In this document: in pieces, positions 23,469-35,791 of the stretch
Position numbering within the stretch: position 1 is the first letter of the stretch
Layout: each line of letters opens with the position of its first letter
From: Golubevia sp. BC0850
Taxonomy: Eukaryota > Basidiomycota > Exobasidiomycetes > Golubeviales > Golubeviaceae
Direction of reading: 5' to 3'
DNA length: 64,000 nucleotides
Assembly: GCA_012976225.1 (NCBI GenBank)
Contig: JAAVVG010000009.1
Location: 806,001 to 870,000, forward strand
The notes under the pieces: model-generated
The model's database searches: none
What the model saw: the letters and a program-made list of their open reading frames with translations, nothing else
Told to the model about the DNA's origin: nothing
Made by a program: the position numbers and the translations under genes

Positions 23469-25393
23469 ATGAAGCTACTTTTACCTTCAATTGTTGTGCT
23501 TTCAGCGTTCTCATCAGTTCAAGCAGAATCGTCAGTGTATCTATCACCATCCTCCTCTTCATCCTCAGCTCAAGCAATCTCCAACTCTCAATTCGCCTCA
23601 GTTCTAGCTCATCACCTTCAAGTAGCAGATCACAAACTTGGTCAATTCATTGGAAAAGAATCGAAGATTTGGAATTGGCTTCCAACCAATAAGCAGAAAG
23701 CTACAGACAATGTTAACTCCCTGTTTCAATCCAAGCAAGATGAGATGAACTTGGTCCTTCATGTTAAGGGTGCCAATAAGATTCATGGTTAGTCAAAGCA
23801 GGGCGAAGATCTATGAGATGTATGCTGGTAGACAACAAGATCAATCTGGTGGACGGCGAGTTGCTGAGAGCTGGAAGGAAAGAGTTCAACAACGTTGGGA
23901 GAGGGAAAGGGGTAAGACAGTGGTGTGAGAAGCTGCGAGCCCTTCGACTTCTTTAGACTTGCATCTTCATTGGAATTGGGGCTGTTCTACTAGTACTAGC
24001 AGGGAATTGATACCTTTCTTCCCTTTGGGGTTCTACAGCTGAGGTCCCTTCCTCTCCACCTCGTTACTGATCTAGTTCCCTCTCCCTTCTCTTCCTCTTG
24101 ACTCTCTTCTGCAAACCTCAATCCATAATGCGGATTTTCCGATTTCACAGATCTACCATCGTCACTCTCTCACACTCACTCAATCAAGAATTCAGCTCCT
24201 CCTCAAGCTTTCGATGCTTTGCTACGCACCTTCACTTCCGTCTCCTCGGATCCTCTATCTGTCTTCAACAAAGGGAAGGATTGGATCGAAGAGAGCATGG
24301 AGGGATTGACTGGAATGGGAAAGGCCAACGTTGATGATTGGGACTTCGTAGATGAGGTGAGTTGAGCTCTCAGCGATAGGAGAAAGAAGAAGGAGGAGGA
24401 GTTAGAATGCATGCCACTGCTACTACCTCTAGAATTGAGCTCTCAAGTGATTTTAAAACCCATATTAAAGAGCTGAATTTCTTGAAAGAGAAGATGCAAA
24501 GCTCCAGGTTCTGAGGTCCCTCTCCCATCTCCCATCTCCCGTCACTTCTAACCTTGGCACCTCCTTTCCTTCTCTCTTCAGTCATTCTCTTCCCTCCACT
24601 CCGAGCTCTCTCATCTCTCAAACTTCTTCTCATCCTCAATGGAAGAAGCGTCCTCAAAATCCCTAACCATCTCCGGTCTAGTTCCAATCATCGATTCTCA
24701 TGGTCAAGATTCAACTGAATACTCCCAGGGTTTAAGCTCTCTTGCCAAGATCCTATCCGGCGGTATTCAGTCTCTAGAATCTTCAGCTTTGAAAGCTGGT
24801 AAGAAGCTAAAGGTTGCACTAATCATTTCTGAACCTGAAACTTCAGAATCGATTTCCAAGAGATCGATTGATTCCTCAGATGAAGAATTAATGGAGAGAT
24901 ACTTCCTTTCAAGACAATACCAAGCTACTCCTCAATCTTCACCTCTAACCCCTTTTAAAGACGATAAAGAGAAGACACCCGAGAGTGACAGGTTCTTGAT
25001 TAGATCTTGCTTCAAGAAAGAGGAGGAATTGGAGAAGGCTAGTGCTAGCTGTTCCGGTAATGGAAAGAGAAAGGAAAGCAGAATCGGAGGGGATATGTGC
25101 TGGAGATGTAGTTGTAAGAGTTCCTGGGTGAGTAGTCCTTTTGGCTGCAACTTTCTCGCGAGGCAAATCTCACGAGACTCAACCTTGTTCCGCTCCCTAT
25201 TTCTTTCTTTCATCAGGCCGGAGAATCATGCTCGCGCAAAGATATCTCAGCTCAATTCCTTCTATTAGGTGGTAGTGGTTTGATTCTATTGATGGTGGCT
25301 TTTGGTTCAATTTACGTTTTATCAGCAGAGGGGAATCAAGAACTTCCGGGCGTGTTGGCTGGAATCCAAGTCCCTACTTTGACCAGAAACTAG
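23469..25393 (+). CDS. ER membrane protein, Vps3844/DUF3844 family
   Basis: A type I membrane protein with a signal peptide (MKLLLPSIVVLSAFSSVQA) and the family's C-terminal module. That module has Cys pairs (SCFKKEEELEKASASCSGNG, then DMCWRCSCKSSWAGESCSRK) followed at once by DISAQFLLLGGSGLILLMVA, a transmembrane helix, and a short tail with NQELPGVLAGI. The luminal part has VDDWDFVDE and SGLVPIIDSHGQDSTEYSQG as in the family N-terminal domain. Exons: 23469-23787, 24151-24360, about 24473-24507, 24582-25127 and 25217-25393 (about 428 aa). The 35-nt exon 3 is the weak point. I chose it because it alone keeps phase across introns 2 and 3 (EFLEREDAKLQ), but it needs a GTTGAG donor next to a better GTGAGT. 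Family members sit in the ER or vacuolar pathway and their role is poorly known. Confidence 0.75.
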
Positions 25394-25721
25394 AGAGAGT
25401 CTCTGTCTGGAAGGAAGTGAGGGATGGGGTTTCGAGTCTTTGGCGAGAAGGGATGGAGATGGCGAAGCTTCTCGACGAGGGTCAGAATTCTAATCGCAAG
25501 TAACCGATGTAAAGAATCCTCTAGTCCCCTTTATTCTACTTCTTTGTTTCCTTTCTACTTCTTTTCTTGGTACATCCTTTTCTTCTTTTTTTTTTGGAGG
25601 TGAACAAATGAATAATGACGACTCTCAAAACGGCATCTACATATTTCTTTTCGCAGAGGATTCAGGTTCACTCGAAATCAGTCAGAAAAGTTTCAGAAAG
25701 ACATGAAATGTATTCGAGAAT

Positions 25722-25763
<42 letters not shown>

Positions 25764-26147
25764 GATGGAGAGGAGGAAGCCAAAAGAAAAGAGCGGCCAA
25801 AATACAATTTTTAATCTCTAAGAGAAAGGGGAGAAAGAATCGGGGAGAACGAAAGGAGAGAGGTGTTTTATCAAAACAAGTAAAAAGAAAGAATGTCTAG
25901 AAAGTAAGAGAAAAGAAAAGAAGAAACAATGGTAACGAAGGAAAACCGAACTCAATCCGATTCGAAAGCTTGAGAGGGTAAAACGAGAAAATAAGGGGAC
26001 CTAACAAAAGCCTGGAGATATGGGGGAATTAAAAGAGGGGGTAGGAGAATGAAAGACTTGAAAAATTTGCGTAAACAGACGTCTCGAAAGAAAGACCCAC
26101 GATTTCCGACGGCATTTAAATGAAATTGACGAAGAATCCACGTTCTC
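25394..26147. other. Intergenic region between convergent genes
   Basis: 3' regions of the DUF3844 gene (plus) and the RhoGEF gene (minus). It holds a T-run near 25590, the AG microsatellite at 25725 and purine-rich sequence on the plus strand. No supported coding region. Confidence 0.4.
25725..25757. repeat. (AG)n microsatellite
   Basis: About sixteen AG units in the convergent intergenic region between the DUF3844 gene and the RhoGEF gene. It is the same dinucleotide, in opposite orientation, as the tract at 10933. Confidence 0.9.
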
Positions 26148-29100
26148 TCAATAACCAGGGTTTCCTCCAGCACCAGCAGTCCTATCACTTCCCTCTAGTA
26201 GTTGACCGAATAGACCCCCAGCACTTTCCTCACTTCTCATCTGCAGCATGTAGACGATTCCAGTTCTGTTACCTGAATCGCTCAGCTCTACCGCCAAACC
26301 GACCTTTCCTATCCTCTCAACTCCATCAGTCAAGACAATGGTCGAGATCAAAGTCTTCCGATCGTTCTCCACCACCAGCTGCTTGACATCGTCAGGTAAT
26401 AGATGGTAAAGCTTCAGTCTTGCGTTTCCGAGGGATTTCCATTGACCGTGGTTTTGCTTCAAGAAGACTTTGCATCTCATCTGAGCAGCAACTGTCGAAC
26501 TTGTCGGCTGCTTCTTCTTGTTTCCTCCAGAAGGTGAATTCGGAGGCGAGAATTCGTCGTCGTTGTTCTTTGGTCCTCCAGACTTGAGGAATTCGGAAGG
26601 CATCTTGGGTGGACCAGTGTTTCCATCAGCGCTTGAAGTTGATCGACTCCTGTTCTGTGTGAACGATTCCTTTGAGTCTTGTCTCAAGTTAGGAGCTGAA
26701 GGTCTACGAGGTGGAGGAGGTCTTGCGAAGTTCTGGACTCCGTTCGGTCGACCTGGACCCATGGGAGATTGAGGAGGTCGTTGTTGATTCGGACCAGGTC
26801 TGAAAGGTGGACCTCCACCTTGCTGTTGTTGCTGTTGTCCGTTCATGGGAGGTCTCATCGGCGGTCGACCTGGTCCATTCATGTTCATCGGAGGTCTAGG
26901 TCGCATGTGCATGGGACCGGAGGGAGGAGAGTTGAACATCGGAGGTCTTCCTTGTTGACCTGGACCCGACTGACCGCCAAAGGAAGGTCCATTCTGTTGC
27001 TGACCAGGTCCCATACCGAGAGCTGAACCGAATCCCAAGCCATTGTTAGGTCCATTCGGACCAGGTCTGACTGGCATACCAGGACCAGATGGGCTGTGGA
27101 AGCCATTTGGACTGGGAGACCTGGTGCTAGGAGCAGATCCTGGAGATGAAGAAGAGAATGGCAACCTTAGATCCGGCGAATTGCCGCTGGAGTTCGAGTC
27201 TGGAGGGAAAGATTGCTTTGGGAACGATGCCACTGAATTGAAGGATCCTTCTCTGTTCAGCGAAGAAGGGCCGTCATGAATAGCGAGACTTGATCCAGTA
27301 GAGGAGTGAGGAGAGAAAGGAGTTCCAGAATCACCGCCAAAGGATCGAAGGGGAGATTCCACTAGACCAGCATTGGAAGGAGTGACTGAGATAGCTGGAG
27401 AAATCACTGGAGGTCCTGAATTTGGTCCAGGTCCATTAGTTCGAACCTTGAGTCCAAGAGTACTGGCGAACTTCTGACATTCCTCGAACTCTGACAACCA
27501 TTGTTCTTTGGCTTGCTTCGATTCGCAGTGAACAGTGAGCTTCTCCTTCTTGAAGACTAAGACTTGGAAGACGTTTCCTAGAATAAATGAGAATGAAAGA
27601 AAAGAAAAGGTCAGGAGGAACGCTCTTTTGACGAAGACGAATCGTCGCTTCGCCGCGACAAGCGCTACTCACCTTGACCACCTAAATCAGTAACTCTCAA
27701 ATGCTTCCCAGCCAAAGGAGGATAGAGAAGCCACATATCAGCCTTGCTATTACCGCCTCTTTCAGCCAGCTGACTAGGGCTCATCCTTTCACAGACCAAA
27801 AACAAATCTGTCAGAAGAAAGATGTGAGCTCTTCTGAAGACGATCTCTTGTCCTGTAGCCAAAGGAGTGAAGTGAATAGTCACATCGCTTGATCTTCTCA
27901 GACCTCGCTTGAAAGGCAGAGATGCTGGACTCATTTGAAGAGTGCATGCTTTCGGTTTCAACGTGAAGATGTCGAGAGTTCTTGAAAGGTCCAGTCGATC
28001 CTCCAAATCATCTACAGGTGTGATGTCAGAGGCACCTGTAACGGATCCAAAGCTAGAGAGACCTGGTTGCGAGTTAGAAGGCGTCATTCCTCCTCCTCCG
28101 CCTCCGAAAGAAAGAGAGTCGTCGTTTGGTCTGCTCATCTGTCGCAGAGGAGCAACAGCGGGACTATTGGCTGGCGATTTGCTCATAGGACTACGAGGAA
28201 GTCCAGTAGAATTCGAAGTTGCGGAGGAGTTGCGGTCGGGAGAAGCACTTCTGGGGGAGGAGAAGGAAGAGAGAATGTTAGGATCGAACTTCTCAGCGGT
28301 CACTTCGATTGCAAGTATGTCAGTGAACTCACGTATCCTGAGGATCAGTAGCTTGAGAGCTTCCGTTACTCTCTCTACCATTTCCTCCAAGATCCAATCT
28401 CTGAAGAATCGGTTCATCAAGAACTGAGACTCCAATTCTTGTCTTGGCTCTTTCCAACAATTCATCCAATTTGACATTAGCAACCACTAGCAGCTTGTGA
28501 TCACTCCTTCCTGGCTGAGTAGATTTCAGTAACCTAGAGTAAAGCTTCTTGTAGTACTTTAATCTGATTTGAGGTTGAGAGAATAAGGCATCTAAAGTCC
28601 AAATATCACCTGGCTGCCTCTTCTTATCTGAAAAGATGACTGGAGCTCCATTCGATGTTGTAGTTTCGGAGATCTCTCTCAGGAGGTTTGGAAGGAGGTC
28701 GTTCGATTGAATAGACGGCCATCTGTCAAACTCTGTGAAGTAATTTGAGCAGTATCTGGCGTATGGTTCTTCCAAATCATCGATCCAACGCATCAATAGA
28801 TCTCCCAGCGCTTTGGGAGACGCTGGATTCGGACCTATCTCACGTAGAGCCTGGATTGTAAAGAATTAAATGGAGGTGAAGAGAAGCATTGTGAGCCTCC
28901 TGGGTATGAGCAGTGCCAGAAGGAAGCAGAGTTGCCTTCTACCCTATCAGTTCCCTTTTCCCCCTTTAGCCACGCATACATTCAAGTATTCTGACTACCC
29001 TTCCCTCTCAAACTCAGGCTTCTGAAGATTGGATTGCTCTCTTGCTCAACCAATCATCCAACACCCATCTATCTTCCTAACACTCCAACTCCACACTCCG

Positions 29101-30753
29101 CCCTTCGAATCCAATCAATTGAAGATTTGACTCACCTTCAGGAAACTTCTGTTGACTCGATATATACTTTCCACATTCCTAAACATTGTGTCCAATTCCG
29201 CAGGTGGGAAGTTAGACCTAGACCAAGCACCTGCCACTTTCTGATTTTGCCAAGTTAGATTCGAGGTTGTTGGTAGGTGATTTCATTCAAGATGTTGAGT
29301 GGATGATGAACGCGAATAGAGGTAGAGATGAGATGGTGAGAACAGATTGAGAAGAGGAGGGGAATTAGGATCGAGAAAAGATGGAGGAGGAAGTGGGGCA
29401 AGGAGGAGGAATGAAAAGGAAGATAGACGAGAACAAGTGGTCAGTCACAAACTCGGCATTGTTTCACTACTAGTGGAATCTTGGATAGAACTTAGGTCTG
29501 AGATTACAGGCTCAGAGGACCGAGAAGCAAGAGCAAAGAGAGCGAGAGAGGCTTCTCTCCCCCTCTATCCTTGCCCGCCAACTCCAAGAGCTCATCGGCC
29601 AGACTCCAAGAGTTGGCGTCCTGAAGATTGAATATAACAACAGGACCGAATGGCCATACTGTTCACTCCAAGACAACACTGCGCATCCAATTCATCTGTG
29701 ACTTGTGGTCCCCTTTCGCTTCTCCCACTTGGATGGAGGAACAGCACTAACCTTGATGATCTTTCCCAACTCTGCCACATAAGCAGTTTCTGTTTCGATT
29801 AGATCTACTAGAGGATTTGCTTTCTTCTTCTTACTAGATCCGCCTTCTCCATTCCCACCATCGTTACCATCCTCGTTTCCATCTTCACCTTCGTTGGCTC
29901 CTGAATTGCTGAAGCCTTCACCAATGGAAGAGGAATCGAAACCAGTGGAACCACCTCCTCCACCAAAGCTACCACTTTGATTCTGAAAAGAATTGTTACT
30001 TCCATTTGAACCACGACCGTTTCCTGAATGAGCTTGATAGTCTCCAGCTTCCACCATTTCTGAATTGGAGGAAGGGGAGTGACTGATTGGAGGGATGGTG
30101 GAAGAGCGACTCTCCTCCGAGATGGAAGGAGTGAGATCTACCGGATTAGAATAAGCAGATGTGGTCTTATTAGATTTGAGGTTGGAGGAAGAAGTGGAAG
30201 TTGAAGAACAGGAAGAAGGGGAGATTGAGCGAGAGGAGAACTTCCTTCTATCCCTTGGAGCTTCAGTGAGTGAGTTTGAGGTTGGTATTGAGGGAGTTGA
30301 ATTATCAGAGGACGATGAAGATGATGATGAAGAAGATCTTTTTCTCTGCTTGTTCTTTGACCTTGAACCGGCGGTAGTTCTAAGTTTGCTGGTAGAGTTG
30401 ATTGGTGCTATGGAGTTTGATAAACTCTGAAAGAAAGACTTTGGTAACTTAGGAGGATTGCAAAGTGAGATTGAATAATTGGAAGAAAGGAATAAATTCT
30501 GACTTGGATGTTGTAAGTGTTGATGATCGTTCTTACTCTTTCCTTTGTTTGGAGATGAGGAGGAGGAGGAAGAGGAGGGGAAGGATGGGAGTGAAGATTG
30601 CGATTGAGATTGATGAGAAGATAGAATTTGACTTGAAAGGAAGTTCAATCCTACTTCTTGACGAGTGATTGAATTTTGCTCGTAACTCATTCCACCAGCT
30701 TCTGTTTGAAGGATGGGTGGGTGGTTGGTCGGATGAAAGAGGCTTCGATTCAA
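26148..30753 (-). CDS. Rho guanine nucleotide exchange factor with DH, PH and C-terminal PH-like domains
   Basis: Dbl-family exchange factor, probably acting on a Rho/Cdc42 GTPase in polarity or wall growth. Five exons: 30753-29752, 29240-29136, 28850-28333, 28250-27673 and 27577-26148, all in phase, about 1,190-1,210 residues. A start at 30690 (MSYEQNSITRQE) is as likely as 30753. The Ser/Asn-rich N-terminus leads to the DH domain (LVDLIETETAYVAELGKIIK, then KVAGAWSRSNFPPAELD in exon 2, then LMRWIDDLEEPYARYC in exon 3). A PH domain follows, split by introns (RAHIFLLTDLFLVCERM, NVFQVLVFKKEKLTVH, EQWLSEFEECQKFA). A Pro/Gly/Gln-rich linker follows that. The end is a second PH-like/RanBD-like fold (CKVFLKQNHGQWKSLGNARL, STIVLTDGVERIGKVGLAVE). 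Intron 1 is unusually long (511 nt). The subfamily is not certain. Confidence 0.82.
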
Positions 30754-31429
30754 ACCCTAAGGGGGATTTCAAAATTAGCTCCTTCTCTCTTTCCTTTCCT
30801 TTTCTTTTCAAATTCTCCTCATTTCTTTTGATGCCTGGAATCTATAATACTACAACGAACAGCAAAGAATAGAGAGAAGGAGGTCAACGTACAAGGGGCA
30901 AAAACGATGTGCCTCCCACCTCTAACCTCTCCCTCCTTTCTCTCATAGTTGAATCACTCTTCTCTTCTCATCCAAGGGATTACTGATGGATCTTTGTTTC
31001 ACATCTCAGGCCCCCAGGATCTCAGGCTCTCAAATCCATTCGGAAGCAGGGTCTGTCATTGTGAAGGTTCTATTTTTGTTTGCCTACCATACAAGGGTCC
31101 ACTTTGGAAGAGAAGCTGATGCGCCTGAGAAGCTGAACATAGATCTTCAAGATGTGAATGTGGATCCCATGTATGTAAGATCCTAAAGTCTTATCCAGAT
31201 CTTCTTTCGTTATTGTTTGTTGTCTAAGGCGGCTCTCAGACTGTGCCTGGGCCCAGATCGAAATGTCCAAGAAGTGCTTTCCTCTTTCCATCCAACCGCA
31301 CTCTTTCTTTTGTCTCTTTCTTCTTTCTTCAAGTGTAAATTCAAAAGAGATCCAAGATCTCTACACTCCTTCAAAACAGCCAGTAAATAATCCTTCATTT
31401 TCGGGTAGGAGTGATCTCGATCTGAAAAG
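30754..31429. other. Divergent promoter region
   Basis: This separates the RhoGEF (minus) and aspartic protease (plus) start codons. A pyrimidine-rich stretch lies at 30780-30830. Frames of 66-92 codons on both strands have no domain. No gene is supported. Confidence 0.4.
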
Positions 31430-33745
31430 ATGAGATCAACCTCCATTCCCACCTGTTCTTCTATCAACTTTCCACTTCCTTCTCTTCTTTCATCTTTGGC
31501 AATTGCTTTGATTCTATTAGGAAACCAAGTCACATCAACCACGGTCTCCACTTCGAATTCTCAGTCGTCAAGTAGCGGAGCTCCATCTTACCTGAATCAG
31601 CTTCTCCTTCAACATGATTCCAATCCTTCAACTTCTCTCAATCTTCTACCTCCTTCCATCTTGAAATCAACCGATTCTAATCATCATGTTCTAGCAGATC
31701 TACGTAGGAGAGGAGCATCAGTGGAGCCTCAATCTCATTTGAATGTCAGAGCTGAAGCACCTGGAAGTGGGAGCAATCGTAGGCCTCAGAGTAGTCAGGA
31801 CAATCAGGATGACAAAGCTCAATTATTAGGACAAATGGGAAAGTGAGTTCAACAGAGATGGCTACTAAGAGAAGGAGGCAATCGTGTTTGGTGACCTGGT
31901 TGCGGACTCAGTAGGGAAGGACCATGCAGCTGTACTGCCTTTCGGGTCTACTCCTTTCTTACTCCTCTTCTCTCTTTCAACAGTGCCTATAACATAGCTC
32001 TCAATCTATCATCATCCCCTTCTCAGAGGACGTTCGTAGAGCTAGACACCGGTTCAGCAGACCTATGGCTCATCTCTTCCACCTGTAGCTCTGAAGCCTG
32101 CGACGCAGAAGGCCTCCTCAAGTTTGACCCAGCTCAAAGCCAAACCTACAAGACCGTCCAGATCATCAGTAACCCAACAGGAGCTTCTACGAACCTCAGT
32201 GCGAGCGCAAACGTCACCTCCGCCTCGGATTCTCAAGGTAGCAACGATGCCAATCCTCTTCCCCAAAGGAGGCTCACCTCGAATCTCCTCGGTTCCAGAA
32301 TTCCTACCTCGAAAGCAGCAACTCCGCTTACGGGTCCAACTGATGGAACTTCAATTCCGTTCTCAGTCACCTATGGTTCTTCAGAGACTGCATCAGGAGC
32401 TCTGGGATCGGAGAACATCTACCTTTCTGGATTGGAAGTCAGAGATCAAATCTTCGGATTGGTGGACTCTACGAACTTAACTCTAGGAACTCAAGGAATC
32501 TCTGGAGTTCTGGGAATGGGTTTCCCAAGAGGCTCTTCAATCTCTAGAACTTTCGTAAACTTCACAAAGGAAGAACTAAACGGATCGGATCCCAATCCTC
32601 TATTGAGCAATTTGCTGAACGGGAATAATGTCTCTTATCCGCTGTTCAGTTTGGCTCTCGATAGGACTGGTGGAAAGCTTACTCTAGGAGCTTTGGATTC
32701 AAATATCTTGACTTCGAGTGAAGAGGTTGGAAGAGTGCAGTGGAGTGATGTCGTACCATTCCCTTCAGGATCGACCCTTCAAGCCAACAGCACCAGCAGC
32801 TTGGAATTCAATACCTCACTCTCACTCATCAATCTGGAAGGACCCAAGCTAGGAGACTACGTCTACTGGTCGCTCCCTCTGACAGGGGCTGGTTACAACG
32901 ATAGCTCAATCGAACTTTCTCCAACCTACAGAAATGTTCGAAATCAAGTAGGATACAACACTTCGATAGCGCTTTTGGACTCAGGTACAGTCGGAATTGT
33001 GGGATCCTTTCAAGACGTCAGCAACATCTACTCGAAGATCCCTGAATCTCGTCACGTCGGAGACGGAGTCTACTACGTTCCATGTTCAACAACTCAGCGA
33101 ATGTACTTCCAGTTCTCTGGAGGTAGAAATCTAACTCTGGAACCTGAAGATTATATCATTGGACCAGCCGCTAGTAATCCGTATGCCTGTCTCAGTTGGC
33201 CAATCGCAGCTGCGGGTACACCAGATGGAGTGGATTGGATCTTTGGTCAAGCATTCTTAAGAACTGTTTACTCGATCTTCAGTTTCGGAATCGAAGGAGT
33301 GGAATCTCCAAAGATCGGTCTCTATCCTCTTAGACAGCCATCAACCGCCAGTAATTACTCAAGTCTTTTCATTCCAACCTCTCGAGAATCGTTAAGTTCA
33401 TTCCTACAAAATGATGCGAACGTTATCCAAACCCTTTTACCAAACAGTCTAGTCAGTCTACCTACCCCTGCTACCACCTCAACTTATCAATTCATCAACG
33501 CTACAATAACTCCTTCCCTAGGTGCATTCCCAACTTTAGCAGCTGGGAACCCAACTATCAATCCTTTGATTTCCGCTCAATCTGGAGATGTCAATTTACC
33601 TACTATCGCAAATTCAAGTGTACCTTTACCTGCACCTACCAATCCTGCTCAAGAAGCAGCCCAAGATTCTGCTGCGGGTCTCAAGGTTAACTCAATCTTC
33701 ATTTCTGGGATCGCAATTGTCCTATCCTTGCAGCTTTACGTTTGA
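31430..33745 (+). CDS. GPI-anchored pepsin-like aspartic protease (yapsin-type)
   Basis: Secreted A1-family endopeptidase likely held at the cell surface. Two exons, 31430-31842 and 31984-33745, are joined by a 141-nt intron (phase 2), about 724 residues. The N-terminus has a signal/anchor stretch (LLSSLAIALILLGNQVTS) and a propeptide with a basic LRRRG site near residue 93. Catalytic motifs are VELDTGSADLWL (first Asp) and ALLDSGTVGIVG (second Asp). Flap-type and hydrophobic-Gly sequences (PFSVTYGSSETASGAL, GVLGMGFPRGS, WIFGQAFLRTVYSIF) complete the fold. The C-terminus ends in a hydrophobic stretch after a small-residue site (SAAGLKVNSIFISGIAIVL), a probable GPI signal. This is consistent with the PIG-A gene in the same window supplying the anchor pathway. 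A 60-residue Ser/Asn-rich insert between the first Asp and the flap is longer than in pepsin. Confidence 0.87.
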
Positions 33746-34292
33746 AGCCCTTAGTTGCTCAAACACACACACTCTTTTATTTTTACTTTCTCTTAATTCG
33801 TCTCATGGACTTACATTTCACTTTCAAGAGCTTTTTCTCTTACATCCCTTAATTTGTCTAGCTATTTTTTTCGTACCTGTAAATGCTTTTGTTCGTCTTC
33901 CTCTCAATGCCGATGGGTTGTATGGTTAATAGGTACCACCATTTTGAAAACATATCCTCATTCTTTCGAATCTTGTCCTAGTTTGTGAGCCAGACTGAAC
34001 GAGCGTCGTCAGACTCACCTTGTCCGCATTTCTTAGGCTTGTCAAAAATCGCTCGTTGCATCAACGTATCAACAACTGAGCCTGGCCCGAGAAAACGCTG
34101 TATTCCGTCCTCTTTGTCTCACAAGACTTCGGTGGCTCAGAAAATGATCCATAGCTGCAGAATTCCTCCTCGGCGGATTCGAACGAGTTCATCAACAGAG
34201 TCCATCGAGATTAGCGCTTCGTACACTCTACCAAAGAGAACGAGATGAGTTGACTGAATTTGAAATTTCAAAAGTGCACAGAGGCTGGGTAT
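33746..34292. other. Intergenic region between convergent genes
   Basis: 3' regions of the protease (plus) and the RNase (minus). An 87-codon plus frame at 33985-34248 has no recognisable feature and lies where 3' UTRs are expected. No RNA gene is recognised. Confidence 0.35.
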
Positions 34293-34909
34293 TTATTGAT
34301 CATCGCACTGGGAGAAGTTTGATCCCTGGTTGTTGTGGTAAACGGTAGCACAGTAAACTCCGTTACCTATGAAGAATCGGGGCAGCATTGGAAGTAGAAG
34401 AAGGACACGAAAATCAGGGGTTAGGTGGCCAGAACGACGGGATCTTCACTCTCCTCGAGTCCTGGAGAGACAAATTACCACTTACCGGTGTAGATGACTC
34501 TGTAAGCTCCAGGACTGACGTAGTTGGAGTTTGATGATGTGTAGGGTTGCTTGTCGGTCAAGGGAAATTCGTAATATCCACCCGATTGCTGAGAGCATTC
34601 TAGAGAAATGTGTTCAGAAGACTCGACTATGTAAGCATGAGGATAATCATCTGGAGAGATTCCGTTGTTGTGCTGGAGGGAGGGGACAGAAAGAGAAAGG
34701 AGAGAGAGAGAGAGGTTGGGGCTTGTCAGACAAAGTAGAAAGAAGGGGTAAATAGCTCTACTCACGTCAGAGACGGCAGTGTTGATAGCACTCGAGATCT
34801 TGGATCCAGAGAAGTATTTTCCGTTACAGGTTGTTCCTGATGGAGTTCCAGAGGAAGCGGAAGCAAGGCCAGCTAGGGCTAGGAGGGAGAACGGGATGAG
34901 AGCGAGCAT
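34293..34909 (-). CDS. Secreted guanyl-specific ribonuclease, RNase T1/U2 family
   Basis: Extracellular RNase that cleaves single-stranded RNA, normally after G, through a 2',3'-cyclic phosphate. Three exons: 34909-34766, 34672-34486 and 34366-34293, giving 134 residues. The signal peptide is MLALIPFSLLALAGLASA. Catalytic positions of RNase T1 are all present: Tyr and His in YPHAYIVE, Glu in GGYYEFPL, Arg in GAYRVIYTG and the general-acid His in ATVYHNNQGSNF. Cysteines at TTCNGKYF, LECSQ, VYCATV and SQCDD suit two disulfides. The mature size of about 115 residues and short loops point to an ordinary digestive RNase, not a ribotoxin of the sarcin type. Nutrient (phosphate or nucleotide) scavenging is the likely role. 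Confidence 0.9.
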
Positions 34910-34960
34910 TTTCGTGAGGAGAAGGAGGACGCATGTACATAACGCTGACGCTTCCTGGTC

Positions 34961-34968
34961 CTTTTATA
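34961..34968 (-). promoter_or_regulatory. TATA box of the RNase gene
   Basis: On the minus strand TATAAAAG is a strong TATA element about 52 bp upstream of ATG 34909. It suits an inducible gene for a secreted enzyme. Confidence 0.55.
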
Positions 34969-35164
34969 TGCACGATCTGGGGACGCACGTTCTTATCTCT
35001 CCATTCTCAATTCGTATATAACACCAGCTCCCACACAGCCGCAGACGGAGAGAGCTTTCCACTCGAAACGGCGGCAAGGAACAGAAGCCGCCTGTCAAGC
35101 GAGTTTCTGATTAGCTTCTATTTCAGACTCGAAAGTTTGACCAAGATCGTGTTTTTAGGGATGT

Positions 35165-35198
35165 CGAGGCGTTGAGGAGTACAACGCTCAACGCCTCG
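35165..35198. repeat. Perfect 12-bp inverted repeat (hairpin)
   Basis: CGAGGCGTTGAG at 35165-35176 is followed after ten bases by its exact reverse complement at 35187-35198. A sub-repeat, CGTTG/CAACG, gives an alternative inner pairing. It lies about 200 bp beyond the RNase TATA box and well downstream of the eL39 stop. Confidence 0.85.
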
Positions 35199-35791
35199 CA
35201 GAATAGAGAAATCGACTTGCATGCGTCGTGTCGAAGAAATGTCGAAACGTGGAGCGTGTAGGGGTCAGATAGAGAGGTGCCATCTCTGCCCGCAATTCAT
35301 ACGGATGGAAGAGTGTCGGACATCAGAGACATCAATATTCAAAAGCCAGAAGGTCGACGAAAGGAAGTGAACCGATACCAAGATTTGCTGGAGAGATGAA
35401 CAGCCTCCTGTTTTCCCTTGCGCTTCTTGTGGCTGTTGCTCATTTCTCGAAGTCGCTACTGAGTTTTTCGTTTCAACAGACATAAAAAGACATCTAAGAA
35501 TGAGAGTAGAATCGCAGCTTCGACCAGCTTTGAAAAAAGGGTTTTTTGAATTTTGGGTTTCGAGCTTCCGTTGAGCCAAAGCTTCGCAACAGCTGCCAAC
35601 TCTTCAGAAAAACGACATTAAACGTAGGAGTACATGGGGTTTTCAGAATCCCTAAGACATGGGTTGGTTGTTGTGTTGAGAATAGAGAAGAAAAATTGCA
35701 GTTGAGAAAAGAACGAGAGCTTTAAAGGAAGTTTGAAGGTAACATAAACAAAGAAAAGGAGAAAGAATTGAGGAATTTCCTTTGAAGTTGT

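Larger units (their letters stand above)
34910..35791. other. Intergenic region with RNase promoter and a perfect hairpin
   Basis: This lies between the RNase start and the eL39 stop, both on the minus strand. It contains the RNase TATA box and a 12-bp perfect inverted repeat at 35165-35198. A 104-codon minus frame at 35265-35579 has no domain or conserved feature. The right end is the eL39 3' UTR. Confidence 0.45.

Noticed and set aside
29578-29620. 9-bp inverted repeat CGCCAACTC/GAGTTGGCG in RhoGEF intron 1
   Set aside because: Short stem with a long loop; expected by chance in a window of this size.
33985-34248. 87-codon plus-strand frame between protease and RNase
   Set aside because: No start context, domain or compositional support; lies in a convergent 3' region.
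35265-35579. 104-codon minus-strand frame
   Set aside because: No recognisable features and its composition resembles non-coding flanks.
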